From: Bradyrhizobium vignae
GTDB taxonomy: Bacteria; Pseudomonadota; Alphaproteobacteria; Rhizobiales; Xanthobacteraceae
Direction: 5' to 3'
Assembly: GCF_004114425.1 (NCBI RefSeq)
Contig: NZ_RDQF01000021.1
Span: forward strand, 1-64,000
Length of the DNA stretch: 64,000 nt
Made by a program: the position numbers and the translations under genes. The notes beneath the pieces were generated by a model. It was not told the DNA's origin and ran no database searches. It saw nothing but the letters and a program-made list of their open reading frames with translations. Shown in pieces: positions 56,813-64,000 of the stretch. The first letter of the stretch is position 1; the number at the start of each line of letters is the position of its first letter.

Positions 56813-57160
56813 TCAGCCCTTGAGCGCGGTGACCACCACCTCGATCAGCGCGCCGCCGCCGAGATCGGCGACGCCGACGGTGGCGCGGGTCGGCAGATTA
56901 TCGCCGAAGAACTCGGTCCAGGCTGCGTCCATCTCCTTCTTCTTGGAGAGATCGGTGACGAAGATCGAGGCACTGACGACGCGGCTCTTGTCGGTGCCGG
57001 CTTCCTTCAGATAGCCGGCGATCTTGCCGAGGATATTGCGGGTCTGGTCGCCCATCGAGACCGAGGTGTCGTCGGCGATGGTGCCGCCGAGAAAGACGAA
57101 GCCATTGGCCTCGACGGCGCGATGCATGATGGGCGTGCGGATGCCGCGGGTGATGCTCAT
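56813..57160 (-). CDS. RidA family imine/enamine deaminase
   Basis: 115 residues. FVFLGGTIADDTSVSMGDQT, VVSASIFVTDLSKKKEMDAA and LPTRATVGVADLGGGALIEV contain the conserved Arg and Glu of the RidA active site at the subunit interface. RidA hydrolyses reactive 2-aminoacrylate-type or other imines to keto acids and ammonia. It is the last gene of the minus-strand operon, 15 bp after the DAO-type oxidase gene, and would clear imines released by the upstream oxidases. Confidence 0.92.
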   Translation of the reverse strand: MSITRGIRTPIMHRAVEANGFVFLGGTIADDTSVSMGDQTRNILGKIAGYLKEAGTDKSRVVSASIFVTDLSKKKEMDAAWTEFFGDNLPTRATVGVADLGGGALIEVVVTALKG

Positions 57161-57175
57161 GATGTCCTCTTGTTG

Positions 57176-58297
57176 CTAGTGCGTGGAAGGATGGAAGCGG
57201 TCGATGCCGAGATCGCTGACGCGAGTCTGGGTGCCGCCGCTCACGATCAGCTCCGCCATGACGGCGCCGGCACCGGGGCCGAGCTGAAAACCGTGCAGCG
57301 AGAAGCCGAACTGGTGATAGAGGCCCTTGTGGCGGCTGCTCGGCCCGAACACGGGGATGTCGTCCTTCATCTTCGCCTCGATGCCGGCCCAGGCGCGGAC
57401 GATGGTCGCGCTGCGCATCACCGGGAACAGCTCGAACACGGTCTGCGCGCTGGTCGCAAGACTCTTCCAGTCCAGCACCGTCTCGTTGCGGTCCTGGTAC
57501 GGCGTCGCGAGGTGGCCGCCGCCGATCAGCACCGTACCGTTCTTGAACTGCTTGAACGAGAGCTTGCGCCCGCGCAGGATCACGACGGGGTCGATGAAGT
57601 GGGGCACGCGCGAGGTGATCATCAGCATCGGCGCCACGGTCTCGACCGGGACCGGCTCGCCGAGATCAGCCGCGATCTTGCCGGCCCAGGCGCCGGCAGC
57701 GTTGACCAGCACCGGCGCGGCAAAGCTCTCCGAACCGACATCGACGTGCCAGAGGCCGTCACGATGTCGGATGTTGGTAGCGGCCACGCCCTCGCGCACG
57801 GTCGCACCTGACTGCTCAGCCTTGCGACGGAACGCCGTCGTCGTCTGCGCCGGATTGGCCGCGCCGTCACGACGCGAGATCACGCCGCCGGGACAGGTCT
57901 CGGCCACCGCGGGCACCAGCCGGCGCAATTCCGCCGCATCGATCAGCTCTTCATGAGTGAAGCCAAGCGCATTGAGCTCGGCGACGCGGGTGCGGCAGAC
58001 CGCGAGCTCGTCCTCGTTCTCGGCAACCAGCACCTGGCCGTAGCTCTCGAAACTGCAATCGTCGTCGACGAGCTCCGAAATCTTCTCCCAGATCGCCATC
58101 GAACGGATCGACAGCGGAATCTCAGGGATGTGCCGTGCAAGCTGGCGGACGCCGCCGGCATTGACGCCGGAAGCGTGGCGGCCGGCATAGTCCTTCTCGA
58201 TCAGCACCGGCTTCAAGCCGGCAAGGCACAGGTGCAGCGCGGTCGAGCATCCGTGGATGCCGCCGCCGATGACGATTGCATCCACGTTTTTGCTCAT
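57176..58297 (-). CDS. FAD-dependent DAO-type oxidoreductase, HcnC/OoxB-like beta subunit
   Basis: 373 residues from the ATG at 58297, which overlaps the preceding stop by four bases. The Rossmann motif is VDAIVIGGGIHGCSTALHLC, followed by ASGVNAGGVRQLARH. The C-terminal HQFGFSLHGFQLGPGAGAVM is typical of glycine/D-amino-acid oxidase family members. This is the beta-subunit type of opine oxidases, hydrogen cyanide synthase HcnC and related heteromeric amine dehydrogenases. Its partners are the alpha and [2Fe-2S] subunits just upstream. Confidence 0.88.
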   Translation of the reverse strand: MSKNVDAIVIGGGIHGCSTALHLCLAGLKPVLIEKDYAGRHASGVNAGGVRQLARHIPEIPLSIRSMAIWEKISELVDDDCSFESYGQVLVAENEDELAVCRTRVAELNALGFTHEELIDAAELRRLVPAVAETCPGGVISRRDGAANPAQTTTAFRRKAEQSGATVREGVAATNIRHRDGLWHVDVGSESFAAPVLVNAAGAWAGKIAADLGEPVPVETVAPMLMITSRVPHFIDPVVILRGRKLSFKQFKNGTVLIGGGHLATPYQDRNETVLDWKSLATSAQTVFELFPVMRSATIVRAWAGIEAKMKDDIPVFGPSSRHKGLYHQFGFSLHGFQLGPGAGAVMAELIVSGGTQTRVSDLGIDRFHPSTH

Positions 58298-59712
58298 CCG
58301 CGCACCACGGCCTTGACGTCGGCCTCGCTCTTCGGAACGGCGGCGAGCTCGGCGAGCGTGATCGGCTTCACCGGCGCGCGCAGCCGATAATAGCCGATCT
58401 CCTGCGGGGTCTTGCCGCGCGCCTGCGCCATCAGCTCGGTGACGGTGAGGCCGCAGAGCCGGCCCTGGCACGGGCCCATGCCGGTGCGGCGATAGGCCTT
58501 GAGCTGGTTCGGCCCGGTCGCGCCGATCGCCACGGAATCCAGAACGTCCTTTGCCGTCACCTCCTCGCAGCGGCAGACGATGGTGTCGTCAGAGGGAATG
58601 CGGAACTGCGGCGCGGGACGGAACAGCGTGTCGAGGAACAAGCGGCCACGCTCGGCCTTCGCGAGCTCGGCACGGAGCGTCGCCGTTGCGGGGAGTTTGG
58701 CGGCAGAAGCGGGCGCCAACGCTTCGACCGCGGCGCGCGCGGCAATACGACCGCGCACCACGGCTGCATTGGCACCCCCAATGCCTGCGCCGTCACCGGC
58801 GATCGCGATGCCGGCGACTGAGGAGTTGCCACTCGCATCCAGTACCGGCGACCAGCACAATTGAAGGTCGTCCCAGCGATGCTCGATGCCGGCCGCCATC
58901 GCCAGGTTGACGTTCGGCACGACGCCCTGATGCAGCAGCAACAGATCCGCAGGAATGGTCTCGCGCTTGCCGCCGGCGACATAGCTGACGCTCGCGAGCT
59001 GGCCGTCGCCAGCCGCGGCAAGCTCGGTGAGGCCGGAGACGACCTGCACCTTGGCCTTCACCTCGCGCATCATCGACAGGCCCTTGGCGAAATAGGGCGA
59101 GGTCAGGAATGCAAAGGCATGCGGCAGCGCCGCGAAGTAGTTGCCGCGCTCGGTGGTGTCGAGGATGCGATCGATGCGACCGCCGAGGCGCAGGATCTGC
59201 GCGGCGAGCAGCCAGAGCAGCGGGCCCTGCCCTGCGATCACGGTGCGGCCATCGGGCACCATCGCCGAGGACTTCAGCATGGTCTGCGCGGCACCCGCGG
59301 TCATCACGCCCGGCAGCGTCCAGCCGGGAATCGGGAACGGCCGCTCCAGCGCGCCGGTCGCAAGGATCACGCGCTTGGCCTTGATGAAGGCGGAGGCGCC
59401 GCCGATCGAGACGGCGATCTCGAGATTGCGGTCGAGACTCCAGACCGTGGCACGCTGGATCACTTCCGCATTGCTGGCGCGCAGCGTCTGCACGAGATCG
59501 GCACCGACCCAATAATCGGCGCCGAGCTGATCGCGCTCGGTCACCGGCGTGGAAGAGATGGCGCGGAACACCTGGCCGCCGGGGCCGATGTTCTCGTCGA
59601 GCAGCAGCGTCGACAGGCCGGCCTCGGCGGAGGTCGCGGCAGCAGCAAGACCCGCCGGCCCCGCGCCGATCACCACGACGTCGTAGTCTTCGCGCCTGGG
59701 AGCCACAGTCAT
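58294..59712 (-). CDS. Pyridine-nucleotide-disulfide-type alpha subunit, HcnB/OoxA-like
   Basis: 472 residues from the ATG at 59712. The first FAD motif is VVVIGAGPAGLAAAATSAEA, with DENIGPGGQVFR, and a second dinucleotide fold near ATGALERPFPIPGWTLPGVM. The C-terminal cysteine set CRCEEVTAKDV and GPCQGRLCG is a BFD-like [2Fe-2S] site that carries electrons from the beta subunit. This is the alpha subunit of opine oxidase or HCN synthase type complexes. It overlaps both neighbours by four bases, which indicates coupled synthesis. Confidence 0.9.
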   Translation of the reverse strand: MTVAPRREDYDVVVIGAGPAGLAAAATSAEAGLSTLLLDENIGPGGQVFRAISSTPVTERDQLGADYWVGADLVQTLRASNAEVIQRATVWSLDRNLEIAVSIGGASAFIKAKRVILATGALERPFPIPGWTLPGVMTAGAAQTMLKSSAMVPDGRTVIAGQGPLLWLLAAQILRLGGRIDRILDTTERGNYFAALPHAFAFLTSPYFAKGLSMMREVKAKVQVVSGLTELAAAGDGQLASVSYVAGGKRETIPADLLLLHQGVVPNVNLAMAAGIEHRWDDLQLCWSPVLDASGNSSVAGIAIAGDGAGIGGANAAVVRGRIAARAAVEALAPASAAKLPATATLRAELAKAERGRLFLDTLFRPAPQFRIPSDDTIVCRCEEVTAKDVLDSVAIGATGPNQLKAYRRTGMGPCQGRLCGLTVTELMAQARGKTPQEIGYYRLRAPVKPITLAELAAVPKSEADVKAVVRG

Positions 59713-60005
59713 TTTCCGATCTCCCGCTTGCCCTTCTGAATCTCGATCTGCATGCCCTCGGCGACGGGCACGAGGCAGCCCTGTCGATTGCCGACGCCAT
59801 CGATGGTGACGAGACAGTCGAAGCACACGCCCATCATGCAATAAGGCAGGCGCGGCGCGCCGCTCACCGCAGTCGAGCGCCGCGCATCGCGGCCCGAGGC
59901 CAGCAGCGCGGCGGAGACGGTGTCACCCTGACGCGCCGCGACGGCAACGCCGTCGACGAAGATCTGCACCTGCGGCCGCTTGTCCTGTTCGGATCGTCTA
60001 AACAT
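59709..60005 (-). CDS. [2Fe-2S] ferredoxin-like subunit, HcnA-like
   Basis: 98 residues from the ATG at 60005, with AGAGG upstream. The plant-type ferredoxin cysteine set is in LPYCMMGVCFDCLVTIDGVG and the following RQGC. It carries electrons within the heteromeric oxidase; the size and order (small iron-sulfur, alpha, beta) match hcnABC. The stop overlaps the alpha-subunit start by four bases. The gene follows the second DAO gene after 28 bp. Confidence 0.9.
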   Translation of the reverse strand: MFRRSEQDKRPQVQIFVDGVAVAARQGDTVSAALLASGRDARRSTAVSGAPRLPYCMMGVCFDCLVTIDGVGNRQGCLVPVAEGMQIEIQKGKREIGK

Positions 60006-60033
60006 GGGGATGCCTCTTGGCTCCTTGATATCT

Positions 60034-61170
60034 CTAATAACCGCTGCTGTTCGCCGCGCCAGCGCCACCGAAACGGCTGGCCGAGAACGCCCCGACCAGC
60101 TCCGGCTCGAGCGCGCCCTGCGCCACCATGCGCGCGATCTCGAAGGCGTGGTTGGAGGCGAGCGTCACGCCGGAATGGCAGCAGGCGACGAAGGCGCCGG
60201 GATGCGTCTCCGACTGGTCGTAGATCGGAAAGCCGTCCTGCGGCATGACGCGAATGCCGGACCAGCTCCTGACCACGTTGAGCCGCGCCAGATGCGGGAA
60301 CATGCGCTGGGCGCGATCGGCCATGACGCCGCTGATCGAAGGCTTCAGCACGCGATCATCCAGCTCATCCTCCTTGCTGTCGCCGATCATCACCGTGCCC
60401 TCGTCGGTCTGGCGGATCGTGGTCAGCGGATGCGGCAGGAACGGCATGGTGCGCTCGGTCACGACGATCTGGCCGCGAGTCGGCCCCATCGGCGCGTAGA
60501 GACCGACCATCGGTGCGAGTGTCTGGTTCGCATTGCCGGCGGCGAGCACGATCTTGGCGGCACGCAGCTCGCCCTTGGGCGTCGTCAGGCGGAATTCGCC
60601 GCCGCTCTTGCTGATCGCCGAGACCGGACGCTCCGGAAAATAATCGATGCCGAACGCCCTGAAGCCGGTGTGGAAGGCGCGGAAGGTGCGCAGCGAATTG
60701 ACGTGGCCGTCGAGCGGACAATAGCTGCCGCCGGAGACCTCGGGCCCGATCAGCGGCAGCGCCTTCTTGATCTCGGAGGGCCGCAACATCTCCATCTTGT
60801 AGTCGGCAGCGCCGACCTGGTTGTGCATGCGCTTGACGAGCTCGGCGCGCTGGCCGAATTCGTCCTCGCCGAGGGTGAGATGAAAACCGCCATTTTGCTG
60901 GAGGCAGACGTCGAGGCCGGTCTGTTGCTTCAGCTCGGAGGCAAGCCGGCCCCATGCCTGCGAGGCCTGCACGGTCCAGCCTGTATAGGCGGGCATGCCG
61001 AGGCCCTTGCTCTGCACCCATACCAGCGCGAAGTTCGCGCGCGAAGCACGCTTGGTGATGTCGCCTTCGTCGAGCACGGCGACGCTCTTGCCGAGGCGGC
61101 CGAGGCCCCAGGCAATGGCGGAGCCGAGCAGTCCGCCGCCGACGACGGCGACGTCGTAATCCGTTCGCAT
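60034..61170 (-). CDS. FAD-dependent DAO-type oxidoreductase (second in operon)
   Basis: 378 residues. The FAD motif is YDVAVVGGGLLGSAIAWGLG, and DEGDITKRASRANFALVWVQ and VRSWSGIRVMPQDGFPIYDQ are family motifs. CCHSGVTLASNHAFEIARMV ends the FAD-binding part. It is a paralogue, not a copy, of the 57176 protein, and could act alone or replace it in the complex. It lies 8 bp after the permease gene and 28 bp before the [2Fe-2S] gene, so it belongs to the same transcript. Confidence 0.88.
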   Translation of the reverse strand: MRTDYDVAVVGGGLLGSAIAWGLGRLGKSVAVLDEGDITKRASRANFALVWVQSKGLGMPAYTGWTVQASQAWGRLASELKQQTGLDVCLQQNGGFHLTLGEDEFGQRAELVKRMHNQVGAADYKMEMLRPSEIKKALPLIGPEVSGGSYCPLDGHVNSLRTFRAFHTGFRAFGIDYFPERPVSAISKSGGEFRLTTPKGELRAAKIVLAAGNANQTLAPMVGLYAPMGPTRGQIVVTERTMPFLPHPLTTIRQTDEGTVMIGDSKEDELDDRVLKPSISGVMADRAQRMFPHLARLNVVRSWSGIRVMPQDGFPIYDQSETHPGAFVACCHSGVTLASNHAFEIARMVAQGALEPELVGAFSASRFGGAGAANSSGY

Positions 61171-61178
61171 GGGTTCTC

Positions 61179-61985
61179 CTATCGTCCCGTGTCGCCCTTG
61201 CCGGCGAGCACGCGGTCGAGCCCGTAGAAGCGGTCGAGCAGAATGAGGGCGGTCATGGTGATCGCGATCACGCAGGCCGAGACCGACGTCACCAGCGGAT
61301 CGATGTTGTCCTGGATATAAAGGAACATGCGCACCGGCAACGTCTCGGTGCCGGGCGCGGCGAGGAAGACGGTCATGGTGAGATCGTCAAAGGACTGGAT
61401 GAAGGCGAGCGCCCAGCCGCTGATCACGCCGGGCAGGATCAACGGCAAGGTGACGCGGCGGAACAGCGTCCAGCTGCCCGCACCGAGTGAGACCGCAGCC
61501 ATTTCGACCGAGCGATCCATGCCGGTGGCCGCCGCCAGTGTCAGCCGCAGCGCGAATGGAAACACGATGATGACATGCGCGATGATCAGCGCGGCAAAGC
61601 TGCCGCCGAGACCGGCTGACGTAAAGAATCTCAGGAAAGCGATGCCGAGTACGACATGCGGGATCATCAGCGGCGACAGGAAGAGAGCTGCGAGCACATC
61701 GCGGCCACGGAAGCGATAGCGCGCGATCGCGAGCGCGGCAGGCACTGCGAACAGCAACGCGACCAAGGACGATAGCGCTCCGAGGCCGAGGCTGACCCAG
61801 AAGGCATGGATGAATTCGGGGTAGTTCGCGATCGTCCTGAACCAGCGCAGCGAAAAACCATTGGTCGGCAGCGACAGAAAACCTTCGGGCGTGAAGGCGA
61901 CGAGGCAGACCACGAGGATCGGCGCCACCATGACGATAACGAAGATGGTGTGGAAGATCAGCGCCAGCGGGCCATTCCGTCTCAT
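61179..61985 (-). CDS. ABC transporter permease, PotC-like
   Basis: 268 residues with about six helices, including an N-terminal helix LIFHTIFVIVMVAPILVVCL and the cytosolic EAA-type loop MAAVSLGAGSWTLFRRVTLP. This is the polyamine/opine family of permeases (PotC). It pairs with the permease at 61982, whose stop overlaps its start by four bases. Confidence 0.93.
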   Translation of the reverse strand: MRRNGPLALIFHTIFVIVMVAPILVVCLVAFTPEGFLSLPTNGFSLRWFRTIANYPEFIHAFWVSLGLGALSSLVALLFAVPAALAIARYRFRGRDVLAALFLSPLMIPHVVLGIAFLRFFTSAGLGGSFAALIIAHVIIVFPFALRLTLAAATGMDRSVEMAAVSLGAGSWTLFRRVTLPLILPGVISGWALAFIQSFDDLTMTVFLAAPGTETLPVRMFLYIQDNIDPLVTSVSACVIAITMTALILLDRFYGLDRVLAGKGDTGR

Positions 61986-62857
61986 CGGAACACCTCCGCG
62001 TAGCGCCGCTCGATCAGCGCGTTGCTGCCGACGACGATCAGCACCAGCGCCACCAGCAGCAGCGTCGCGACCGCCGCCCCCAGCGGCCAGTTCAGCGTGT
62101 TGAGGAACTCGTCATAGGCCAGCGTCGCAGCGACCTTGAGCCGGCGGCCGCCGATGATCGCAGGCGTCGCAAAGGCGCTGGCCGAGAGCGAGAACACGAT
62201 GATCGCGCCCGACAGCACGCCCGGCATGATCTGCGGCATGATGATGCGGCGGATGATGGTCGCAGGGCTGGCGCCAAGCGACATCGCGGCATTCTCGATC
62301 TGCGGATCGAGCCGCTGCAGGGCCGCCCACACCGAGAGCACCATGAACGGCATCATGACGTGGGCGAGCGCGACGACCATTCCCGTCTCGGTGAACATGA
62401 AGGGAATTGGCGAGCGGATCGCGCCAAGCGACATCAGCAGCTTGTTGACGAGGCCGTTGTTACCGCCGAACAGCAGCGCCCAGCCGAGCGTGCGCGCGAC
62501 GACGGAGATCAGCAGTGGTCCGAGAATGACCAGCAGGAAGAAGCTCTTCCAGCGACCACTCATGCGGTTGAGGATGTAGGCTTCGGGTGCGCCCAGCAAT
62601 GCAGTGAGCAGCGTGGTCAGGATCGCGATGCGAAACGTCCGCCAGAACATTTCGGCGTAATAGGGATCGGTCGCGATCTCGTGCCAGTTCTTGAGGATGA
62701 AGACCGGTTCGATGCCCTTGTACTGGCCCCAATCGTGGAACGACAGCATTACCGTCATGGCCAGCGGGATCAGCAGCACGCCGACGAACAGCATCAAGGC
62801 GGGCGCCGTCAGCGCCCACGGCGCACGCGCGCTGCGTTCCTCGGCGGCCATGCTCAT
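61982..62857 (-). CDS. ABC transporter permease, PotB-like
   Basis: 291 residues, six helices, with the EAA-type loop NAAMSLGASPATIIRRIIMP. PotB-like permeases form the transmembrane pore with PotC. The gene overlaps both the ATPase gene and the next permease gene by four bases. Confidence 0.93.
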   Translation of the reverse strand: MSMAAEERSARAPWALTAPALMLFVGVLLIPLAMTVMLSFHDWGQYKGIEPVFILKNWHEIATDPYYAEMFWRTFRIAILTTLLTALLGAPEAYILNRMSGRWKSFFLLVILGPLLISVVARTLGWALLFGGNNGLVNKLLMSLGAIRSPIPFMFTETGMVVALAHVMMPFMVLSVWAALQRLDPQIENAAMSLGASPATIIRRIIMPQIMPGVLSGAIIVFSLSASAFATPAIIGGRRLKVAATLAYDEFLNTLNWPLGAAVATLLLVALVLIVVGSNALIERRYAEVFR

Positions 62858-63894
62858 GCGACCGCCCTCGCACGCACGCTCATGTCTTCCGGACGCCAGG
62901 ACAGGCGAACGGCCTCGCCTTCGGCAGGCTGCGCCTGGCCGTCATTCTGGCGGATCACGATGGCTGGGCCGCATTCGCTCTCGCACTGGAACAGCCAGTG
63001 ATTGCCCTGGAAGATGCGCGTGACGATCTTTGCGGTGAGGCCCGCATCGCCAAAGCCGATACGCTCGGGGCGAACGCTGACGGTCACAGCACCGTTGAGG
63101 CCAGCCGGCGCCGGTGCGCTCCAGGAGCCCGCCACCAGCTTCGCGGCCGCGGCAGTCCGATCGATCATCGCGGCAAAATCGTTGGTCTTGCCGAGGAATT
63201 GCGAGACAAAGGCCGAGGCCGGCTTCTCATAGGTTTCCTGCGGCGTGCCGATCTGCTCGATCTTGCCCTGGCTCATCACCACGATGCGGTCCGACAGCGA
63301 CATCGCCTCGTTCTGGTCGTGGGTGACGAGAATCGTGGTGGTGCCGATGGTGCGCTGGATCTGGCGCAGCTCGATCTGCATCTCCTCGCGCAGCTTTGCG
63401 TCGAGATTCGACAGCGGCTCGTCGAGCAGCAGCACGCTCGGCTTGATCACCAGCGCCCGCGCCAGCGCCACGCGCTGCTGCTGGCCACCCGACATGCGGC
63501 GCGGATGGCGGTCCTCGTAACCGGCGAGCCCCACCATCGCGAGCGCGGCGCGGACGCGCTCGGTCCGCTCATTGCGCGATACGTTGCGCATCTCCAGGCC
63601 GAAGGCGACGTTCTCCGCCGCGGTCATGTGCGGAAACAGCGCGTAGCTCTGGAACACGATGCCGAGACCACGCTTGGCCGGATGGACCGCGGTCAGGTCC
63701 TTGCCCTCGAGGCGGATCGCGCCGCGTGTCGGATCGAGGAAGCCCGCGATCATCTGCAACGTCGTGGTCTTGCCGCAGCCGGAGGGGCCGAGGAAGGAGA
63801 TGAACTCCCCCTTCCCCACCGACAAACTGAAGTCATCGACCACAGTCTGCGCGCCGAACTGCTTTGCGACCCGATCGAGCTCGAGATAGGCCAT
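62854..63894 (-). CDS. ABC transporter ATP-binding protein, PotA-like
   Basis: 346 residues. Walker A GPSGCGKTTTLQMIAG near 36, signature MSGGQQQRVALARALV, Walker B VLLLDEPLSNLD and a C-terminal TOBE domain (LNGAVTVSVRPERIGFGDAG) are present. It powers uptake by the two following permeases. The TOBE-bearing form is that of polyamine, opine and iron-type importers, so substrate identity needs the binding protein. Confidence 0.95.
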   Translation of the reverse strand: MAYLELDRVAKQFGAQTVVDDFSLSVGKGEFISFLGPSGCGKTTTLQMIAGFLDPTRGAIRLEGKDLTAVHPAKRGLGIVFQSYALFPHMTAAENVAFGLEMRNVSRNERTERVRAALAMVGLAGYEDRHPRRMSGGQQQRVALARALVIKPSVLLLDEPLSNLDAKLREEMQIELRQIQRTIGTTTILVTHDQNEAMSLSDRIVVMSQGKIEQIGTPQETYEKPASAFVSQFLGKTNDFAAMIDRTAAAAKLVAGSWSAPAPAGLNGAVTVSVRPERIGFGDAGLTAKIVTRIFQGNHWLFQCESECGPAIVIRQNDGQAQPAEGEAVRLSWRPEDMSVRARAVA

Positions 63895-63922
63895 GACGCT
63901 GTCTCCGCTGCCGACGATCAGA

Positions 63923-64000
63923 TCAGCGCTCGACCTCGCGATTCCAGCGCTTGGTCCACTCCTCGCGCTTCTCGTTGATGACGGTCCAGTCCGGATTATA
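63923..64000 (-). CDS. ABC transporter substrate-binding protein, C-terminal end (cut by window edge)
   Basis: Only the last 25 codons, ending NEKREEWTKRWNREVER, are in the window. This terminal stretch is typical of PotD-type periplasmic binding proteins. The stop codon is 28 bp before the ATPase start, consistent with the binding protein as the first gene of the operon seen here. Confidence 0.75.
   Translation of the reverse strand, partial: YNPDWTVINEKREEWTKRWNREVER

Noticed and set aside
56813..60005. Firm naming of the oxidase genes as hcnABC
   Set aside because: Gene order and motifs fit, but octopine and nopaline oxidases and other amine dehydrogenases share them, and the importer and RidA context favours a catabolic role.

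Overview
The window is chromosomal DNA of a high-G+C alphaproteobacterium, most likely Bradyrhizobium or a close relative. The inference rests on gene content and order: a 50-residue aa3-type cytochrome oxidase subunit IV beside pntA, DUF2312, DUF1244, DUF1036 and DUF2852 proteins, a tolQRAB ... pal-cpoB-tilS-ftsH run, and several intergenic palindromic repeats of a kind I associate with this group. No rRNA, tRNA, CRISPR array, prophage or insertion-sequence transposase was seen. Most genes look like ordinary core and accessory metabolism, regulation and envelope functions.

Layout. 1-9 kb: start of pntA, the small oxidase subunit, an M3 oligopeptidase, an orphan sigma54-type response regulator, and two peptidoglycan enzymes (L,D-transpeptidase and an M15/DUF882 protein). 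9-16.5 kb: DUF1801 protein, a class III cyclase with TPRs, small conserved proteins, DUF1036 plus pyruvate kinase, a TetR regulator divergent from a PAP2 phosphatase, and an orphan Flp pilin. 16.9-22.6 kb: a probable lipid-linked glycosylation locus in which two paralogous polytopic proteins flank a frameshifted membrane protein and a GtrB/DPM-like GT2 transferase. 22.8-35.3 kb: ftsH-tilS-cpoB-pal, then a FeeM/LuxI-fold acyltransferase and a GGDEF-EAL protein, then tolBARQ. The Tol-Pal genes are thus split by signalling genes.

35.7-48 kb is accessory: a DUF2231 protein, a CysE-like acetyltransferase, a DUF2852 protein and a TetR regulator that appear to share an operator sequence, and an ECF42-type sigma factor with a YciI/DGPF partner. 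Two more YciI-like genes, VOC and SRPBCC genes lie nearby. A 2-hydroxyacid dehydrogenase, a decayed chemoreceptor and a divergent TetR/glutathione transferase pair follow. 48-56.6 kb: a hydantoinase/oxoprolinase pair, a sirtuin, an SDR, an NCS2 nucleobase permease and a DctA dicarboxylate carrier. 56.8-64 kb is one tightly packed minus-strand operon: a polyamine/opine-type ABC transporter, two DAO-type flavin subunits, a [2Fe-2S] subunit, a pyridine-nucleotide-disulfide-type alpha subunit and a RidA imine deaminase. The core is in the order of hcnABC. The operon reads as uptake, oxidation and imine detoxification of an amino acid, opine or amine.

The most notable structural feature is a 104-bp element present in two identical, inverted copies 8 kb apart (28111-28214 and 36275-36378). 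Each copy begins at the stop codon of the upstream gene and supplies its TAA.
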